From assembly GCA_020634935.1 (NCBI GenBank), contig JACKAT010000005.1:1-64000 (forward strand): a DNA stretch of 64,000 nt, read 5' to 3'. A program made the position numbers and the translations under genes. The stretch is from Anaerolineales bacterium (GTDB lineage: Bacteria; Chloroflexota; Anaerolineae; 4572-78; J111). The notes under the pieces are model-generated. The model did not search any database. It had not been told where the DNA came from and saw nothing but the letters and a program-made list of their open reading frames with translations. Below, one piece after another: positions 34,084 through 43,155 of the stretch; the first letter of the stretch is position 1; the number at the start of each line of letters is the position of its first letter.

Positions 34084-36039
34084 ATGGTTAATGAGAGAAT
34101 TTTAGTAGTCGATGATGAAAAAGGTGTGGTGCGATCTTGTACCCGCATTCTCGAACGGGAAGGGTTTGACGTGTCCGGCCGCACGGAGAGCAGCCAGGTG
34201 CCGGATTTGCTGCGCCAGGAAACCTTTGATCTGCTGCTGACCGATATTAAGATGCCAAAAATCGACGGGCTAAAGTTACTCAAAATCGCCAAAGAAATCG
34301 ATCCTCACCTAACGGTCGTGTTAATAACTGGCTACGGCACGATGGAAGATGCCATCGAGGCGATCAGTCTGGGAGCACAAGGTTTTTTAATGAAGCCGTT
34401 TGAGCCAGAAGATTTAATTGGCACGATCAAAGAAAATCTACGGCGGCGGGCTTTGCTGCGAGATAGTCTGCGGCTGCAAACGCTGCTGCCGTTGTTAGAG
34501 ATCAATCAAATGTTACAAGTATCCGGCGGCGAAATTTCCCTGGCCCGGCGCGTGCTCGATATCTCTACCAAAGCCATTGGCGCCCAACGAATGTCATGGC
34601 TACGCTGTATGCCGGCGTCGTATCAAAATGGGTCCCGGCCGGTAAAACATCTTAGTGAAGCGGCGGTTGTATCCCAAGGGGTCGAGGTCTCGCAGCTGCC
34701 GCCTCAAGCCATTGAACGAGTGCTGCAATCGGCCCGACCGGTTTGGATCACCGCTACCGGTTCGCTGCTGGAACAGTACGCCGGGCAGCCCAACATTATC
34801 GGCGCGGTACTGCCGTTGATGGTCAAAGGCGAGGTTGCCGGTATTATGACGGCTGAAACCGGGGGTGACAACCGCAGCGGACCATTCGGCCAAATTAGTT
34901 TAGATTTGTTATCGGTCCTGGCCGGCCAGCTCACCATGATTATTGAAAACGTTCAGCTTTTCCAGCAAACAGAAACCCTGCGTGCTTTTAATGAAAGTAT
35001 TATCCAAAATTTAACCAACGGTTTGATTGCAGTTGACGCCCAAAACCGGGTAACGGTTTTCAATCCGGCGGCGGCAGCCATGCTCGGTTATTCAGCCGAC
35101 AAAATATTACACCAGCCGCTGCCGGCCTCGATGGATCAAGCTGATCGTCTAATGAATATCTTCAAGGCCACGCAGCAAAGCGGTTCGGCTCAACCGCGCC
35201 AAGAGATCACCATCCAACATCAAGATGAACGTCATCTGCCCATTTCCATCAGCACCGCGCCGCTGCTGGCCGATGATCAGCAAGCTACCACCGGGGTAGT
35301 GGCGGTTATTGAAGATTTGAGCGAGATTAAAGCGCTGGAAGCGGAGCGCCGTCGTCTGGACCGGCTGGCCGCTCTGGGCGAAATGTCGGCGGTCGTGGCC
35401 CATGAGATTCGCAACCCCATTGCCGGTATCGCGGCCGGCGTCGATTACCTGACCCGGAATTTACCTGCGGAGTCGGCCGAAGCTGAAGGCGCGGCTTTAA
35501 TTCAGGGCGAGATCAGTCGAGTAAATCGCATTTTAGAGGATATTCTCTTTGTGGCCCGACCCTTGCAGCTCAATTTCTCAGCCGCATCCCTACCGGCGAT
35601 CATCGACAAGGTCATTCAACGATACCAACGCCAAGCCGCAGCTAAAGCCATCGAGATTCGCTGCGACTGTGATCATCACTTACCGGTGATTGAGGTTGAC
35701 AGTCAACGCTTAGAGCAAGTCTTCAATAATCTCATCTTGAATGCCATTCAGGCTATGTCCGGCGGTGGTCCAATGAGTATTGAGGGGGGGCTCGATCCGT
35801 CCGGCCGGCATATTTCCATCACCATCTCTGACTCTGGACCGGGCATCCCGGCTGATATTCAAACTCGCATATTCGAACCGTTTTTTACTACAAAAACTAA
35901 GGGAACTGGCTTAGGGTTGAGTATAGCCCGCCAAATTATCGAAGCCCACAACGGTGCCATCACCATTGAGACCCGATCTGGGCACGGTACGCAGTTTATC
36001 ATAAACTTACCAATCACTAAGGTGGACCGTGACGCATAA
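34084..36039 (+). CDS. receiver-GAF-PAS histidine kinase (651 aa)
   Basis: The start is ATG 34084 (VNERILVVDDEKG), with AAAGGA about nine bases upstream. An in-frame ATG at 34027 overlaps the previous stop but lacks a ribosome site and adds residues outside the receiver fold. Domains: an intact receiver (1-120, acidic D10/D11, phospho-Asp54, Lys in GFLMKPF), a GAF-like domain (about 136-296), PAS (about 302-420), HisKA with His440 in VVAHEIRNPIAGI, and HATPase_c (about 543-648) with DSGPGIP and GTGLGLSIA. Having the receiver first suggests that it is the acceptor of an upstream phosphoryl donor, for example the kinase at 31256. It overlaps the next regulator by 11 bases. Confidence 0.93.
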   Translation: MVNERILVVDDEKGVVRSCTRILEREGFDVSGRTESSQVPDLLRQETFDLLLTDIKMPKIDGLKLLKIAKEIDPHLTVVLITGYGTMEDAIEAISLGAQGFLMKPFEPEDLIGTIKENLRRRALLRDSLRLQTLLPLLEINQMLQVSGGEISLARRVLDISTKAIGAQRMSWLRCMPASYQNGSRPVKHLSEAAVVSQGVEVSQLPPQAIERVLQSARPVWITATGSLLEQYAGQPNIIGAVLPLMVKGEVAGIMTAETGGDNRSGPFGQISLDLLSVLAGQLTMIIENVQLFQQTETLRAFNESIIQNLTNGLIAVDAQNRVTVFNPAAAAMLGYSADKILHQPLPASMDQADRLMNIFKATQQSGSAQPRQEITIQHQDERHLPISISTAPLLADDQQATTGVVAVIEDLSEIKALEAERRRLDRLAALGEMSAVVAHEIRNPIAGIAAGVDYLTRNLPAESAEAEGAALIQGEISRVNRILEDILFVARPLQLNFSAASLPAIIDKVIQRYQRQAAAKAIEIRCDCDHHLPVIEVDSQRLEQVFNNLILNAIQAMSGGGPMSIEGGLDPSGRHISITISDSGPGIPADIQTRIFEPFFTTKTKGTGLGLSIARQIIEAHNGAITIETRSGHGTQFIINLPITKVDRDA

Positions 36040-36739
36040 AATTCTTGTGGTCGATGATGAAAATACGCTCCGGCATTTTTTACGGCTGCACCTCCAGGCT
36101 AACGGTTATCAGGTTAGCGAAGCCGCCGACGGCCAGGAGGCGATGAGCTTAATTGCCAGAGATCGGTTTGATGTCGCCCTGGTTGATTTGAGATTGACGG
36201 ATATGGACGGCTTAGAGGTCATGCGCCACCTGCGCCATCACGAACCTCAGACCAGTGTGATTATTCTAACCGGATATGCAACGGTCAACTCGGCGGTGGA
36301 AGCACTGCGCCAAGGCGCGCATGATTATCTGATCAAACCATGTAACACCGCCGAACTGTTGACCAGTGTGGCCGATGCTATCGCCCGGCAGCCGGCCTCG
36401 CCGGAGGCTCAGAGCAATGGCCCGGATATTATGGAAATACGCGGGTTAAGCGTTAATAAGGCCTCTCGCCAAGTGACACGCGAAGGCGAAATGATCAATC
36501 TAACCCCCACCGAATTCGATATTCTAACCACATTAATGGCTCAACCGGATACGGCCATCGACTCCATTACCTTAGTTAAGATTGTCCGGGGCTACGAAGC
36601 AACAGAGGCCGATGCCCGCGCCATAGCCAGAGTCCATGTTCATCGGCTGCGCCATAAATTGGAGTTCGATCCAGCTAACCCGCAATACTTGATTACAGTG
36701 GCCGGCGGGCGTTATCTACTGCGCTCTAGCCAGCCTTAA
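36029..36739 (+). CDS. OmpR/PhoB-family response regulator (236 aa)
   Basis: Receiver (1-120) with D9/D10, phospho-Asp53 in VALVDLRLTDMDG, and Lys in DYLIKP. A winged-helix Trans_reg_C domain follows (about 135-233) with LTPTEFDILTTLMAQP, then the recognition region VHVHRLRHKLE and the end YLITVAGGRYLL. The start is GTG 36029, 11 bases inside the preceding kinase gene, with AAGGTGG upstream. This places it as that kinase's output. Proteins of this family bind tandem direct repeats with an 11-bp period. Such a repeat (CTGTAACC twice) lies only 14 bases after its stop codon, in front of the next gene. Confidence 0.95.
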   Translation: MTHKILVVDDENTLRHFLRLHLQANGYQVSEAADGQEAMSLIARDRFDVALVDLRLTDMDGLEVMRHLRHHEPQTSVIILTGYATVNSAVEALRQGAHDYLIKPCNTAELLTSVADAIARQPASPEAQSNGPDIMEIRGLSVNKASRQVTREGEMINLTPTEFDILTTLMAQPDTAIDSITLVKIVRGYEATEADARAIARVHVHRLRHKLEFDPANPQYLITVAGGRYLLRSSQP

Positions 36740-36752
36740 TCCTTCACCAGAA

Positions 36753-36798
36753 CTGTAACCATCCTGTAACCGGCAACCCTGTTATTTTGTGTTATATT
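36753..36798 (+). promoter_or_regulatory. Pho-box-like direct repeat with extended -10 promoter
   Basis: CTGTAACC occurs at 36753-36760 and again at 36764-36771, an 11-bp period. A third, looser CTGTTAT lies at 36779-36785. TGT-TATATT at 36790-36798 is an extended -10 with no good -35. A direct repeat replacing the -35 is the standard layout of promoters activated by OmpR/PhoB-type regulators. The spacing between the repeat and the -10 is somewhat longer than in the classical E. coli pho promoters. Confidence 0.5.
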
Positions 36799-36841
36799 GA
36801 ATAGCACAGGCAAGTTCAGGCAGGGAAAAGGAGCCGATCCT

Positions 36842-37273
36842 ATGCTAAGTCAGTCAGGCAGGGTCAAACGTATTCTGGTTGTTGATGATGAAGCCACCCT
36901 TATCTTCTTCTTAAAAAAAGATCTACAGGAAGTTGAAGATAACTTTTTTGTCGATGTGGCTTCTTCAGGAGAAGACGCCCTCAAAAAATTAACCTATCAT
37001 CGTTACGATCTCTTGATTACCGATTTAAATATGCCGGGCATTAGCGGCTTTACTCTGGCCGAAGTCGCCCGGTCGATGCAGCCGGATATCCACATTGTCA
37101 TTATGACCGCTTTTGGCTCACAAGAAGTGAAAGACGAGGCCAGTTCACTTGAAGTTGATGGCTACCTCACCAAACCTTTCCCAACCGCTCAATTACGAGA
37201 GATAGTGAGTAACATCCTGATCACAACGGTGTCAAACGACGTTACTAACCCGATAGGCCACAACAACAGCTAA
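36842..37273 (+). CDS. stand-alone receiver domain protein (143 aa)
   Basis: ATG 36842 is chosen because AAAAGGAG (36826-36833) lies eight bases upstream. A longer in-frame start at 36797 would place that site inside the gene. Receiver residues are D15/D16, phospho-Asp61 in LLITDLNMPGISG, Thr/Ala in VIMTAFG, and Lys in GYLTKPF. No output domain, so it is a phosphate shuttle or protein-interaction regulator. It follows the Pho-box-like promoter at 36753-36798 and begins a run of three single receivers. Confidence 0.92.
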   Translation: MLSQSGRVKRILVVDDEATLIFFLKKDLQEVEDNFFVDVASSGEDALKKLTYHRYDLLITDLNMPGISGFTLAEVARSMQPDIHIVIMTAFGSQEVKDEASSLEVDGYLTKPFPTAQLREIVSNILITTVSNDVTNPIGHNNS

Positions 37274-37300
37274 TCTTTTCATCACCAAGGAGATCCTCTG

Positions 37301-37711
37301 ATGAGCAAAGCCAAGATTCTTTATATTGAAGACAATTCCGACAGTATGACCCTTGTTAAAAGAGTCTTGGAGATCGAGGGCTATGAGGTCATCTCGGCTG
37401 ATACCGGTCGAGAAGGGCTGGCTAAAGCCTTTGATAACCGGCCGGATATTATTATTACCGATATCAATTTACCCGATATTGATGGCTACGAAATTACCGA
37501 TACCTTAAAAAAGGATAAATTAACCGCCCACATCCCGATTATTGCCATGACGGCTAATGTAATGAAAAAAGATCGTGAGCATGTCATTCAGGCAGGTTGC
37601 GATGGATTTATTAGCAAACCGATAGATATTGATGAGTTACCCACCCAAGTAGAAAACTTTTTACGAGGCAAAACCAATGACACACACAGTAATAGCAGAA
37701 AACTCAGCTAA
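37301..37711 (+). CDS. DivK-like stand-alone receiver (136 aa)
   Basis: ILYIEDNSDSMTLVKRVLE, phospho-Asp54 in IIITDINLPDIDGYE, IPIIAMTANVM, and Lys in GFISKPIDIDELP are typical of the CheY/DivK-type receivers that act with hybrid kinases. ATG 37301 has AAGGAGA about nine bases upstream. No output domain. The next receiver gene starts 35 bases before this stop codon in another frame. Confidence 0.93.
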   Translation: MSKAKILYIEDNSDSMTLVKRVLEIEGYEVISADTGREGLAKAFDNRPDIIITDINLPDIDGYEITDTLKKDKLTAHIPIIAMTANVMKKDREHVIQAGCDGFISKPIDIDELPTQVENFLRGKTNDTHSNSRKLS

Positions 37712-38135
37712 AAACATGCCGATTGATCCAAAAGATGCTTACGTTCTGGTTGTTGAAGATAACCTGCAAAACTTGGTCTTAATTGCTCGGCTTTTGGCTT
37801 TTATAGGCGTCCGCCGCTACGAGTGGAAAGCTTCCGGCTGGCAGGTTCTAGAATTTGCCGACACCATGCCTCGGGTTGACTTGGTTTTAATGGATTTGCA
37901 TCTCCCTTATGAAGATGGCTACGACGCCCTGGCGAAACTGCGCAACGATACCCGGTTTGCCAAAACCCGAGTTGTAGCCGTTACGGCCGACGCCAACCCA
38001 TCTTCAATGGAAAAGGCCAAAGACTCAGGCTTTGACGGGTTCTTGGGCAAACCCATCGATCCGGATCGATTTCCGGATCAGATCATTAAAATTTTAAAGG
38101 GAGAGTCGGTTTGGGATTTGGGGTTTCAAACCTAG
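37677..38135 (+). CDS. stand-alone receiver, divergent (152 aa)
   Basis: Receiver with an N-terminal extension. Acidic residues in VLVVEDNLQN, phospho-Asp73 in LVLMDLHLPYEDGYD, VVAVTADAN, and Lys in GFLGKPIDPDRFP. An unusual segment between strand 1 and the phospho-Asp (GVRRYEWKASGWQVLEFADT) replaces the usual 'A.NG.EAL' helix. The start at 37677 overlaps the preceding gene by 35 bases. ATG 37716, which removes 13 residues outside the fold, is an alternative. It is the last of three consecutive single receivers. Confidence 0.85.
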   Translation: MTHTVIAENSAKNMPIDPKDAYVLVVEDNLQNLVLIARLLAFIGVRRYEWKASGWQVLEFADTMPRVDLVLMDLHLPYEDGYDALAKLRNDTRFAKTRVVAVTADANPSSMEKAKDSGFDGFLGKPIDPDRFPDQIIKILKGESVWDLGFQT

Positions 38136-38239
38136 AGCATAGTTTTCCTGGCTCGATGACAGTTCAACTACGGGTAGCTCAGCCGGCATAAGTCCATTAA
38201 CAATCAATATGTATCCCAAACATCTTGGATTTAGAAACT

Positions 38240-41200
38240 ATGAGTACAAACAATCAAGATTTGATTGGTCAATTGAAATCCCAAATAGCCGAATTGTCTC
38301 AGGCTTTAGACCAGGCCAATCATCATCTGCAACAAACCGTTGTTGAAAGGGATAGAGCCAATTTCCTCTTCGAGATTAACACGGCGCTGAATATCGCCAA
38401 TCTTGATATTGATGCGATAATCACCATTGTGGTCAATCTCACCGAACGGCTGGGAGCCACCTTGGGTGAAGTTTACCTTATTACCGACGCCGGGCAGCTC
38501 CATTTCAAAAGTTCAGATCCGGCTAGAAATAACTTAGACATCGAGCAGCAAGAAAAGCTGTTACTCCACGCGGTTAGTGATGGACCGATCCCCCATGCCC
38601 TGGATAATAATAAAATCCTTCTTATTCCAGATGTACAGCAAAATTATCCGGATGTGCTTGAGTTTCTCGATGCTCAATTGAGATCGCTCATTTGTGTGCC
38701 GCTGGTGGTTGATCCGGATTGGCCGGGAGCCATCATTTTTGGCCATCACACACCTCATTTTTTTACCGAATACCATACCTCGCTGCTAGAAGAGATTGCC
38801 ACTCAAATTACAATTGCTTTAGAAAAAGCCACTGATATTAGAGCCATTAAAAGCAGCCTGCATGAAACCCATCTTATGCTGGATATCAGCCGCCAACTGG
38901 CCAAGGCCGACAGCTTAAATAATATTTACGATGCCCTGGTCCACGCGGCAATGTCCGCCGGAGCGAACCGCTGCGTCTTATATACTTGTGAGGAACTGGG
39001 TAAAGACAGCCTACCCATTTACGCCCAAGTTGTTTTTACTAACGACGACAGCAGCGACCACCAACAACCCTATCAATTCGAGCGTTTCAGAATTGCGAAC
39101 TATCCGGTTTTACATAACCTGATTAAGAGTCAAGAAACGCTTGTTATGGAAAGTATCAGCAGCAATAGGCAACTTACCAAACGCGAAAAAGAACTCTTTA
39201 TCGACTTCAAAACACAAAGCGCGGTAATTAATCCCTTAGTCACCCGCAGCACCGTTATTGGCCTACTTTCAGTCGAATACCAATATTATCACGCCTTTAG
39301 TGAACGGGAACTGGCTCTGTATCGGGCTCTTTGTAATCAGACGACCATTGCCATTGAGAATGCGCGTTACAAGCAGCGAACCCAAGAGGCCTTAGCCGAA
39401 ACTCAAACCCTTTACCGGGCCGGTCGGGTATTAGCCGGCGCAGCCGATCTGCAAGAGATTCTGGAAAAATCACTGGTCGAATTTGTTTATAGTTTGGGTT
39501 TGGATCAGGGTGGAGTAACCCTGGTTTCACCCGATCGCAAAACCGGTAAACTAATGGCTTATCTTGAAAATGGATCGTTACAAAATATCGAAAAGCTTAA
39601 ATTTAACATCGATGAAACCGTCCCCTACCAGGCGGTTTTGTTGGCTGGGCAGCCCTTCATCAGCTTAGATGTTGCAAGCGACGATCGGGTGGTTCAGTTT
39701 GTTACCTTTAATAAAAATCGGCCCATCAAATCGATCTTGCAAGCGCCGATGATCATTCGCGGTGAGACGATTGGCTGGATCGGGGCCGATGCCGTTAAAA
39801 ACCAGCGTGAGTTCAGCCAGCGCGAGGTGGATTTAGCCCGAGCCATGGCCGACCAAATTGCCATCACCATCCAAAATCGCCGCTTATTGGAGCAAACCGA
39901 ACTGCGAGCCGACCGGCTTAGAGCCGTAGCCACGGTGGGCGAGGCTGTTACCGGCCTAACCGAACTCGATGAAGTTCTAAGTCAAACGGTTGATCTCATT
40001 CGTGATCGATTTGGTTTTTATCACGTTTCTATTTTTTTATTGGATGAAGCTAGAGAATGGGCCGTGGTCCGGGCCTCAACTGGTGAAGTCGGCCGCATTA
40101 TGGTTGAGCGCCCTCACCGGTTGGATGTTGGCGGCAACTCTATTGTCGGTTACTGCACTCACCATGCCGAGCCTCGAATTGCGCTGGATGTGGGCGCAGA
40201 CGCGGTTCATTTCGAAAATCCTCTACTGCCCAACACCCGGTCTGAAATGGCTTTACCCTTAATTCTACGGGGGATCGTCATCGGGGCCTTGGATGTTCAA
40301 AGTCATGAACCGAATGCTTTCTCTGACGAGGATGTAGAAACACTCCAGATTATGGCCAACCAGATCACGGCCGCCATCTCAAATTCCCGTCTATTTGAAC
40401 AGATTCAGCAGCGTCTGTCGGAGCAGCAACATCTTTATGAGATTGGCACCCAACTGGGGGGCACCCTTGATATATATGAAGCCACTACCATTTTAACGAC
40501 CAAAACCGCCCAATTTTTAAAGGTGGCGGAGTGTGTAGTTAGCCTTCTTGAGGAAAATGACACCATTTACATTATCAGCGACTACGTTGAAGAGACATCA
40601 CCATTTCGAGTTGATGAAGGCAGCTACCATAAAATCTCTGACTTTACCAGTTGGGAGAAGATGCGCGTTACAAAACGGCCGCTAACGATGTATATTGATG
40701 CGCAAGCGGATGATAGTTGGGAAATGAATTACCTTAACACCCATAACGGGACAGCTTTGGCTATGGTGCCAATTCTGCTCCGTAATGAGGTCATCGGACT
40801 ATTAGAAGTCTATGATCATACGCCTAAGCGGCGTTTTAGGCAGACCGAAATATCGCTGCTCGAGTCGATTGCGCTTCAAGCGGCCAATAGTATAGAAAAT
40901 GCCCGACTATTTACCCGGGTCCGTGAGAGCCAAGCCTTTATGACCGCCGTGATCGATCAAATTCCTGATCCCATCTTTATCAAAGACAGAGACCACCGTT
41001 TGATTGCCGCTAATACGGCTTTTGCTCAAGGACTTTTGAATCATACTGTAGAACAGGTTATCGGTCTCAATGATTACGATTTTTTGCCTGAGGCAGAGGC
41101 CAATACATCCTGGGCCATTGAAAACACTTTGTTTGAAACCGATGAAATCCAAGAAGTTGAAGAAACAAGAACCGATGCCCATAACCAGCAGCATGTATTT

Positions 41201-43153
41201 TACACTCGAACAATCCCGCTAACCCTAACGGAGAATAATGATAAGCCGAAATATTTAGTCGGAATTATCCATGATATCACGCAAATGCGACAGCGAGAGG
41301 TTGAGCGTGATCGGCTAATCGAGGAAACACGACAGACCCTCGATCGGACCCGTACACTCTATCGCATTAGCGACAACCTGGCCACATCCACCGAGATCGG
41401 CTCGACATTTGAAGCAGTGTTGATTGAGTATTTAACGCTACTGGGACAAAAACAAGGGAGTATTATGCTGTTTGATAAGGCGACCAATAGTAATAAAGCT
41501 CAGGCTCGGGTCGTCAACGGCCGCGTTATCACCCCTAACCTGATTATCCCTGTAGAGGAAGACAAAGTTTTTCAATATCTTAAAGGCAACCCGAAGCCCC
41601 TAATTTTAGAAGATGCCAAAAACCATTCGCTGATCGGTTCAACGCTTATCGAACGAGGTCATACCAACATCAAGACGATGCTGTTTATCCCGCTGGTCGT
41701 CCGGCAGCAGCTTATGGGCAGTGTAGTGGTTGATGTTATTGATGAAACCTACGCCTTTGATCCCAGCGATATCGACACCGGCGAAGCTATTGCCGACCAA
41801 TTAACCATCTGGCTGGAAAACCGTCGCCTACTGACCGAAGCCCAGTACCGCTCAGATCGTTTGCAAACCGCGGCTGAGATTTCCCGCGCAGCCAGCCAGA
41901 TTCTTGATATCGATGACTTGATTAATACCTCGGTGAACTTGATCCGCGATCAATTTAATTTTTACTATGTTGGGCTTTTCCTGGTTGATGAAGCTAAAGA
42001 ATGGGCCGTACTGCACGCCGGAACCGGTAAAGCCGGCGAGATTCAGCTAGCGAAAAATCACCGGCTAAAAATCGGCGGTGAATCGATGATCGGCTGGAGT
42101 GTTTATCACGGTAAAGCGCGGATTGCTCTGGATGTAGGTGAGGAAGCCATCCACTTCCAAAACCCGGATTTGCCGGACACGCACTCAGAGATGGCGCTGC
42201 CGCTGATCAGCCGTGATGAGGTCATTGGCGCTTTAACGGTTCAGAGCGTCGAGCGTGGGGCTTTCTCGGTGGAAGATATTACCTTGCTGCAAACAATGGC
42301 GGATCAGCTAGCCAACGCTATCGCCAACGCGCACTTGTTTGAACGGGTCGAACAGGCCAAAATGGAAGCGGAAAGTCGCCTACGCGAAACCCAAGCTTTG
42401 CAGCAGCTTAGTCAGGCTCTGTCCGGAACCCTTAAGATCGATGATGTGGCTTATGCCTTCTTCCAAAGCTGCACCCAACTGCTCGATTTTGATTACGTGA
42501 TGATCTCGCTTATGGATGAGGCCCGGCGGCAAATTAGGGCAGTCGCCGGTAACAATATTACCAATGAACATATTAATCGCTCTGTTTACAGTTTAGATAG
42601 TGACGCAATGCAAGCTCACGTCGTTCGGAATAGTAAAACAGAAATAATCTTTGGTTGGGATAATCGCCTTGATCGTGTTGTTTTTGAGGCAGCCCATCAA
42701 ATCAACTGGGGAGCTCGCGTTTTCATGCCGATTACTTTGAGACAGCGGGCCATCGGTGTGGTTGAGGCGGGGTTCAAACAGAAACGACTACGCTTGATTC
42801 CTGACGAACAACTCAAGCTGCTGCGAACTTTTATCGATCAGACAGCGCTGGCACTGGAGAGCGCCCAACGTTATGAAGCGGCTCAAAAAGCAGCGCAGCG
42901 TGAAAAAATTATTCGCGAAGTGACCGAAAAGATTCAAAATGCTGTGACTGTAGAAGATATTCTAAAAACAACCGTTTTGGAACTTAGTAAAATTGTGGGA
43001 GCTAGCCAAGCCGGGATCAATTTGGGTACCAGTTCACCTCAGCCGGCCTTGCCCAACAACATCAAACTAAAAAACAGCGAGCGTAGCCATCGTAGTGACG
43101 GCGCCCGCGCCAAACCACCTACCAAACCGGTTAACCATGAGGAAAGTCAATAA
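38240..43153 (+). CDS. GAF/PAS sensory array protein without output domain (1,637 aa)
   Basis: An N-terminal coiled coil is followed by five GAF domains (about 40-200, 205-385, 390-550, 555-725, 730-895), one PAS (about 900-1030) and three more GAF domains (about 1040-1205, 1210-1380, 1390-1550). The end resembles the first helices of another GAF (about 1555-1605) before a basic tail. I find no HisKA, HATPase, receiver, GGDEF or other output domain. ATG 38240 is preferred to TTG 38225. Neither has a good ribosome site. The stop lies two bases before the ATG of the giant hybrid kinase, so the two are probably translated together and may assemble as a sensor module plus a kinase. GAF 4 and GAF 7 share a distinct subfamily motif (IALDVG..A.HF.NP.LP.T.SEMALPLI) with several GAFs of the next protein. 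Confidence 0.9.
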   Translation: MSTNNQDLIGQLKSQIAELSQALDQANHHLQQTVVERDRANFLFEINTALNIANLDIDAIITIVVNLTERLGATLGEVYLITDAGQLHFKSSDPARNNLDIEQQEKLLLHAVSDGPIPHALDNNKILLIPDVQQNYPDVLEFLDAQLRSLICVPLVVDPDWPGAIIFGHHTPHFFTEYHTSLLEEIATQITIALEKATDIRAIKSSLHETHLMLDISRQLAKADSLNNIYDALVHAAMSAGANRCVLYTCEELGKDSLPIYAQVVFTNDDSSDHQQPYQFERFRIANYPVLHNLIKSQETLVMESISSNRQLTKREKELFIDFKTQSAVINPLVTRSTVIGLLSVEYQYYHAFSERELALYRALCNQTTIAIENARYKQRTQEALAETQTLYRAGRVLAGAADLQEILEKSLVEFVYSLGLDQGGVTLVSPDRKTGKLMAYLENGSLQNIEKLKFNIDETVPYQAVLLAGQPFISLDVASDDRVVQFVTFNKNRPIKSILQAPMIIRGETIGWIGADAVKNQREFSQREVDLARAMADQIAITIQNRRLLEQTELRADRLRAVATVGEAVTGLTELDEVLSQTVDLIRDRFGFYHVSIFLLDEAREWAVVRASTGEVGRIMVERPHRLDVGGNSIVGYCTHHAEPRIALDVGADAVHFENPLLPNTRSEMALPLILRGIVIGALDVQSHEPNAFSDEDVETLQIMANQITAAISNSRLFEQIQQRLSEQQHLYEIGTQLGGTLDIYEATTILTTKTAQFLKVAECVVSLLEENDTIYIISDYVEETSPFRVDEGSYHKISDFTSWEKMRVTKRPLTMYIDAQADDSWEMNYLNTHNGTALAMVPILLRNEVIGLLEVYDHTPKRRFRQTEISLLESIALQAANSIENARLFTRVRESQAFMTAVIDQIPDPIFIKDRDHRLIAANTAFAQGLLNHTVEQVIGLNDYDFLPEAEANTSWAIENTLFETDEIQEVEETRTDAHNQQHVFYTRTIPLTLTENNDKPKYLVGIIHDITQMRQREVERDRLIEETRQTLDRTRTLYRISDNLATSTEIGSTFEAVLIEYLTLLGQKQGSIMLFDKATNSNKAQARVVNGRVITPNLIIPVEEDKVFQYLKGNPKPLILEDAKNHSLIGSTLIERGHTNIKTMLFIPLVVRQQLMGSVVVDVIDETYAFDPSDIDTGEAIADQLTIWLENRRLLTEAQYRSDRLQTAAEISRAASQILDIDDLINTSVNLIRDQFNFYYVGLFLVDEAKEWAVLHAGTGKAGEIQLAKNHRLKIGGESMIGWSVYHGKARIALDVGEEAIHFQNPDLPDTHSEMALPLISRDEVIGALTVQSVERGAFSVEDITLLQTMADQLANAIANAHLFERVEQAKMEAESRLRETQALQQLSQALSGTLKIDDVAYAFFQSCTQLLDFDYVMISLMDEARRQIRAVAGNNITNEHINRSVYSLDSDAMQAHVVRNSKTEIIFGWDNRLDRVVFEAAHQINWGARVFMPITLRQRAIGVVEAGFKQKRLRLIPDEQLKLLRTFIDQTALALESAQRYEAAQKAAQREKIIREVTEKIQNAVTVEDILKTTVLELSKIVGASQAGINLGTSSPQPALPNNIKLKNSERSHRSDGARAKPPTKPVNHEESQ
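41347..42884 (+). repeat. three-GAF block duplicated in the neighbouring kinase (copy 1)
   Basis: This 1.5-kb block encodes three consecutive GAF domains, from LYRISDNLATS to LALESAQ. It matches, in order and at high amino-acid identity by eye, the block at 45424-46944 in the downstream gene. The middle GAF is closest (RSDRLQTAAE.SRAAS.ILD shared exactly). This indicates a segmental duplication between adjacent genes, now diverged. Confidence 0.75.
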
Positions 43154-43155
43154 TT

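Noticed and set aside
36797..36841. Longer start for the first single receiver
   Set aside because: It would place the strong ribosome site AAAAGGAG inside the coding region. ATG 36842 is better.
38172..38186. tRNA-like string GGGTAGCTCAGCCGG upstream of the sensor array gene
   Set aside because: It matches a tRNA D-arm start, but no anticodon stem, T-arm or acceptor pairing follows. Chance similarity.
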